The position numbers and the translations under genes were made by a program. A DNA stretch of 64,000 nucleotides from Ruminococcus gauvreauii (GTDB taxonomy: Bacteria > Bacillota > Clostridia > Lachnospirales > Lachnospiraceae), in the NCBI RefSeq assembly GCF_025151995.1, contig NZ_CP102290.1, positions 1,364,001 to 1,428,000 on the forward strand, read 5' to 3'. How positions within the stretch are numbered: the stretch's first letter is position 1; each line of letters begins with the position of its first letter. A model generated the notes under the pieces. That model did no database searches, was not told the DNA's origin, and saw only the letters and a program-made list of their open reading frames with translations. Of this stretch, positions 61,574 to 64,000 are shown one piece after another.

Positions 61574-61606
61574 AAACCCCATGAAGGCGAAAATCCTTCA
61601 CAGGGT
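61574..61606 (-). terminator. Intrinsic terminator after the MFS gene
   Basis: On the minus strand AAACCCTGTGAAGG pairs with CCTTCATGGGGTTT across 7 nt, followed by a short T-rich stretch. It separates the MFS gene from tetR. Confidence 0.7.
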
Positions 61607-61616
61607 TTTATATCAA

Positions 61617-62921
61617 TTAATCTCTCTTTTTTTGTTCCAGTTTCCAGATATGAGGATCCCTTCTGAATACAAGACACGTTACCACGCCGAGGACTCCAAG
61701 CGCAAAAAACAGCATCGCCGCACCGGCTCCCTTTCCCCGGCCAAACGCCTCTGCCCAAAATGAATCCGCCGGTTGTCCTATCATAAACGGCTCAAATACC
61801 CGGTCTACTAAAAAACCGCCCAGAGCATATCCCACAGGAATTGAAAAAAACTGAAACGTGTTCCTTGCCGCATACACCCTTCCCTGCATCGTCAATGGAA
61901 TGTAGTTTCGGAACAGCACATCCATATTGGCATTCATTACCGGAATACTGATCCACCCAAGGACAGCACCCACACACCAGACGGGAAGACTCTTGCCGAA
62001 AGACAGAAAAAAATTCTCTGTGCTCATAGCCAGCAGCAGTGTATTGCAGATGACTCTGACGCGGCTCTTAGGTATCGGAAGTATTGTTGCCACAATACTC
62101 CCTGCCAACATGGCAAGACCTGAGACCATATTTACCATGCCATAGGCATTTTCACCTCCTCCATCTACCGATAACAGCATCGCAGGAAGCGCCGCGTTAT
62201 ACATGGAGGCAGTGAGGTTGATCGCCGCCAGAAATAGAATCAGATCCAGAATACCCCGGTTATGTTTTAAATACCGCAGTCCGGACTTTGCCGCCTGCAG
62301 CACCTTCTCTTTTCCCTCTTCCGCAGGTTTCATATCCGGAACCTTTATTCCAAACAGCAGTGTACCGAAGGCCAGGCCAAAAGTGGTCAAATCAACCGCG
62401 ATCACCGTCTGAATATTCGTAAATGCCAGCAGCCCGGTTGCAATGACCGGAGTTAAAATGCTGGTCAGCGAACTGGAAAACGTCCGCATTCCGCTTACCT
62501 TCTGATAGTGCTTCTTAGGCGTCAGCAGGCTGACTGTCACATCAGCTGCCGGCTGCTGGAAAGTATTCATCAGACCATTCAACGCATTCAGAACGTATAA
62601 ATGCCAGATTTCCAGATTGCCGGTCTGCAGCAGTACCAGTACTGCCACTGTACATCCTGCTGCAAAAGTATCGCTTGCCAGCATGATGACTTTTTTGTTC
62701 CAGCGGTCACTGAAAGCGCCTGCAAAAATACTCATCAGCACATAGGGCGCATAAGAGCAGACGGACAGCAGAGCGGTCGTAAGCGCCGACCCCTTATCCT
62801 GATAAGACCAGATGACCAGTGCGAAATTCGTCATTGAGCTTCCCAGAGTTGATAATGACTGCGTTGACCATAGCAGCAGAAAACTTTTCAGTTCATGAAA
62901 TGTAGATTTAAAATTTTTCAT
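61617..62921 (-). CDS. MFS transporter (drug-efflux type)
   Basis: The 434-residue protein has about twelve membrane segments and the MFS_3 layout: FLLLWSTQSLSTLGSSMTNFAL at the start and SIFAGAFSDRWNKKVIM as the loop 2-3 motif. It resembles multidrug or macrolide exporters. The ATG at 62921 has AAAGGAG 10 nt upstream. Its place before the TetR gene suggests substrate-inducible control. Confidence 0.87.
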   Translation of the reverse strand: MKNFKSTFHELKSFLLLWSTQSLSTLGSSMTNFALVIWSYQDKGSALTTALLSVCSYAPYVLMSIFAGAFSDRWNKKVIMLASDTFAAGCTVAVLVLLQTGNLEIWHLYVLNALNGLMNTFQQPAADVTVSLLTPKKHYQKVSGMRTFSSSLTSILTPVIATGLLAFTNIQTVIAVDLTTFGLAFGTLLFGIKVPDMKPAEEGKEKVLQAAKSGLRYLKHNRGILDLILFLAAINLTASMYNAALPAMLLSVDGGGENAYGMVNMVSGLAMLAGSIVATILPIPKSRVRVICNTLLLAMSTENFFLSFGKSLPVWCVGAVLGWISIPVMNANMDVLFRNYIPLTMQGRVYAARNTFQFFSIPVGYALGGFLVDRVFEPFMIGQPADSFWAEAFGRGKGAGAAMLFFALGVLGVVTCLVFRRDPHIWKLEQKKRD

Positions 62922-63106
62922 TTTGACTTTGCTCCTTTGTTTCATTAAATCAGCAGGAAACAGCAAAGTCTTATGGGCGAAATTTATCGGATCACTCTAT
63001 GCAAAATGCCCACTTCAGACTTTGCACAGAGCTGCAGCAATGCATAATTTCATTTTCACACATTCCTCCTGTCATTTTGCCCCATTATAACATGTACAAC
63101 ACATTT

Positions 63107-64000
63107 TTAAAACCTTATCACAACCTTCATACTGTCTTTCGACATGCTCGTCAACACTGCCTCTTCCGCCTTCTCAACCGGAAACTGATGACTCACAAAT
63201 CTGGCCCACGGGAACAGCTCCATCGTGCGTTCCATCATCTCCATGTGTGCCTTGTAGGCGACATGATTGTGGTTACACATGCCGACGATCCTTAAATTCT
63301 TAGAACAGATTTCATGAATGTTGACGGGCACAGAACCGCAGTCCACGAAATTCCCCACTTCCAGATACATGGCTGCCTTGCGCAGCATTCTCAGTCCCTC
63401 ATTTACCACATACGGATTCCCCACACATTCAACGCCGATATCAGCGCCTCTGCCATGCGTCTCCTGCATTACAATATCGACGCGCTCCTCCTCTGTCGTT
63501 TGCTCCACGTTCAACCCGATGTCTGCACCAAATTCTTTTGCGAGGTTTAGTTTATAATCGGAGATATCCGTGACAATAATCTTACCCGCCCCCATCATCC
63601 GCGCCTTGATAACATGTGCCAGACCGATTGGGCCTACGCCCTGGATCACAACCGTATCATTGTAGTTGAAACCTTCCAGCGAAAATGAGTTAAATTCCTT
63701 AGCCTTGTCAAGGGCCGACGTCACACACATGACCTCAGAGAGAACCGCCATATTATCCGGCAGTCCGTCCGGCACTTTGTATAACCGGGTACCCGGTTCG
63801 ATATAGATGTATTCGGAGCATCCCCCGTACAAATGCTGTCCGTAGTTACAGGAACGCATATTTCCGTAGCTGAACAGCATATGTTCACACCATGGATATG
63901 TGGGGAAATTTTTACAGTACCAGCATGTCCCGCACACAACATCCGGGCACATCGTGACTCTGTCTCCCGGCTTTAAAATATTGCCGTCAAAATCAAGGGT
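63107..64000 (-). CDS. Zinc-dependent alcohol dehydrogenase (MDR family), 5' end outside window
   Basis: The frame is open to the right edge, so the N-terminus with the catalytic zinc site start is missing; about 297 residues are visible. The structural zinc loop shows CGTCWYCKNFPTYPWCEH, and the Rossmann motif is VVIQGVGPIGLAHVI, followed by IIVTDIS as the cofactor-binding end. It is a medium-chain NAD(P)-dependent dehydrogenase; the substrate is unknown. Confidence 0.9.
   Translation of the reverse strand, partial: TLDFDGNILKPGDRVTMCPDVVCGTCWYCKNFPTYPWCEHMLFSYGNMRSCNYGQHLYGGCSEYIYIEPGTRLYKVPDGLPDNMAVLSEVMCVTSALDKAKEFNSFSLEGFNYNDTVVIQGVGPIGLAHVIKARMMGAGKIIVTDISDYKLNLAKEFGADIGLNVEQTTEEERVDIVMQETHGRGADIGVECVGNPYVVNEGLRMLRKAAMYLEVGNFVDCGSVPVNIHEICSKNLRIVGMCNHNHVAYKAHMEMMERTMELFPWARFVSHQFPVEKAEEAVLTSMSKDSMKVVIRF

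Overview
This window looks like a chromosome segment of an anaerobic, gut-type Clostridia, most likely a Lachnospiraceae member. The reasons are moderate GC, AGGAGG-type ribosome binding sites before nearly every gene, many UroD-family and GPH/MFS genes, a tetrahydrofolate-type riboswitch before folE, and a type I-C CRISPR-Cas locus. No rRNA or tRNA genes were recognised. The species assignment is inference from gene content.

Layout. 1-5.8 kb: YqeY (cut by the left edge), a radical SAM protein, a WYL regulator, a YoaP-like acetyltransferase, and a UroD-family protein followed by a PocR/AraC regulator. 5.8-9.4 kb: sbcD-sbcC on the minus strand. 9.5-15.2 kb: a folate block on the minus strand, pabA-pabB-pabC, then a promoter, a probable THF riboswitch with terminator, and folE-HD protein-folP-folBK. 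15.4-20.9 kb: a minus-strand run DUF2284-HD-mod-res-DNA glycosylase, i.e. a type III restriction-modification system with companions. 21-32 kb: housekeeping and accessory genes (XRE membrane regulator, M14 and M23 peptidases, WYL plus DJ-1 pair, Gfo/Idh dehydrogenase, DUF218, flavodoxin, RecQ, BlaI-like regulator, TPR protein). 32-40 kb: a RibU-like ECF S component, then a PucR-type regulator followed by a four-gene operon GPH-APC-GPH-UroD. 40-48.6 kb: AraC/GyrI regulator, small genes, orphan CRISPR array 1, nth, MutT, MmcQ, Mrr, MATE efflux with a leader attenuator, and a cytidylate kinase-like gene.

48.6-58.8 kb is the type I-C CRISPR locus: cas3-cas5c-cas8c(with an internal cas11c start)-cas7c-cas4-cas1-cas2 on the minus strand, array 2 downstream of cas2, and array 3 divergent from cas3. 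Array 2 abuts the 5'-truncated, frameshifted remnant of a regulator-like gene. 59-64 kb: a yjdF gene behind a structured leader that can hide its ribosome binding site, an IS3-derived ORF whose catalytic triad appears lost, GNAT, TetR, MFS, and an alcohol dehydrogenase cut by the right edge.

The most striking unexplained signal concerns the three CRISPR leaders. Each contains a 43-bp element bounded by inverted 8-nt arms (GTGCGAAT/ATTCGCAC, one arm with one change), and in every case exactly 127 bp separate it from the first repeat. A second conserved 16-bp block touches the first repeat. The sequence between the two blocks is otherwise divergent. The three arrays also have different but related repeats whose hairpin stems change on both sides, while the flanks GTC and GTGGATTGAAAT stay fixed. 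Together these suggest a defined long-range leader architecture read by the shared adaptation machinery or a host factor.
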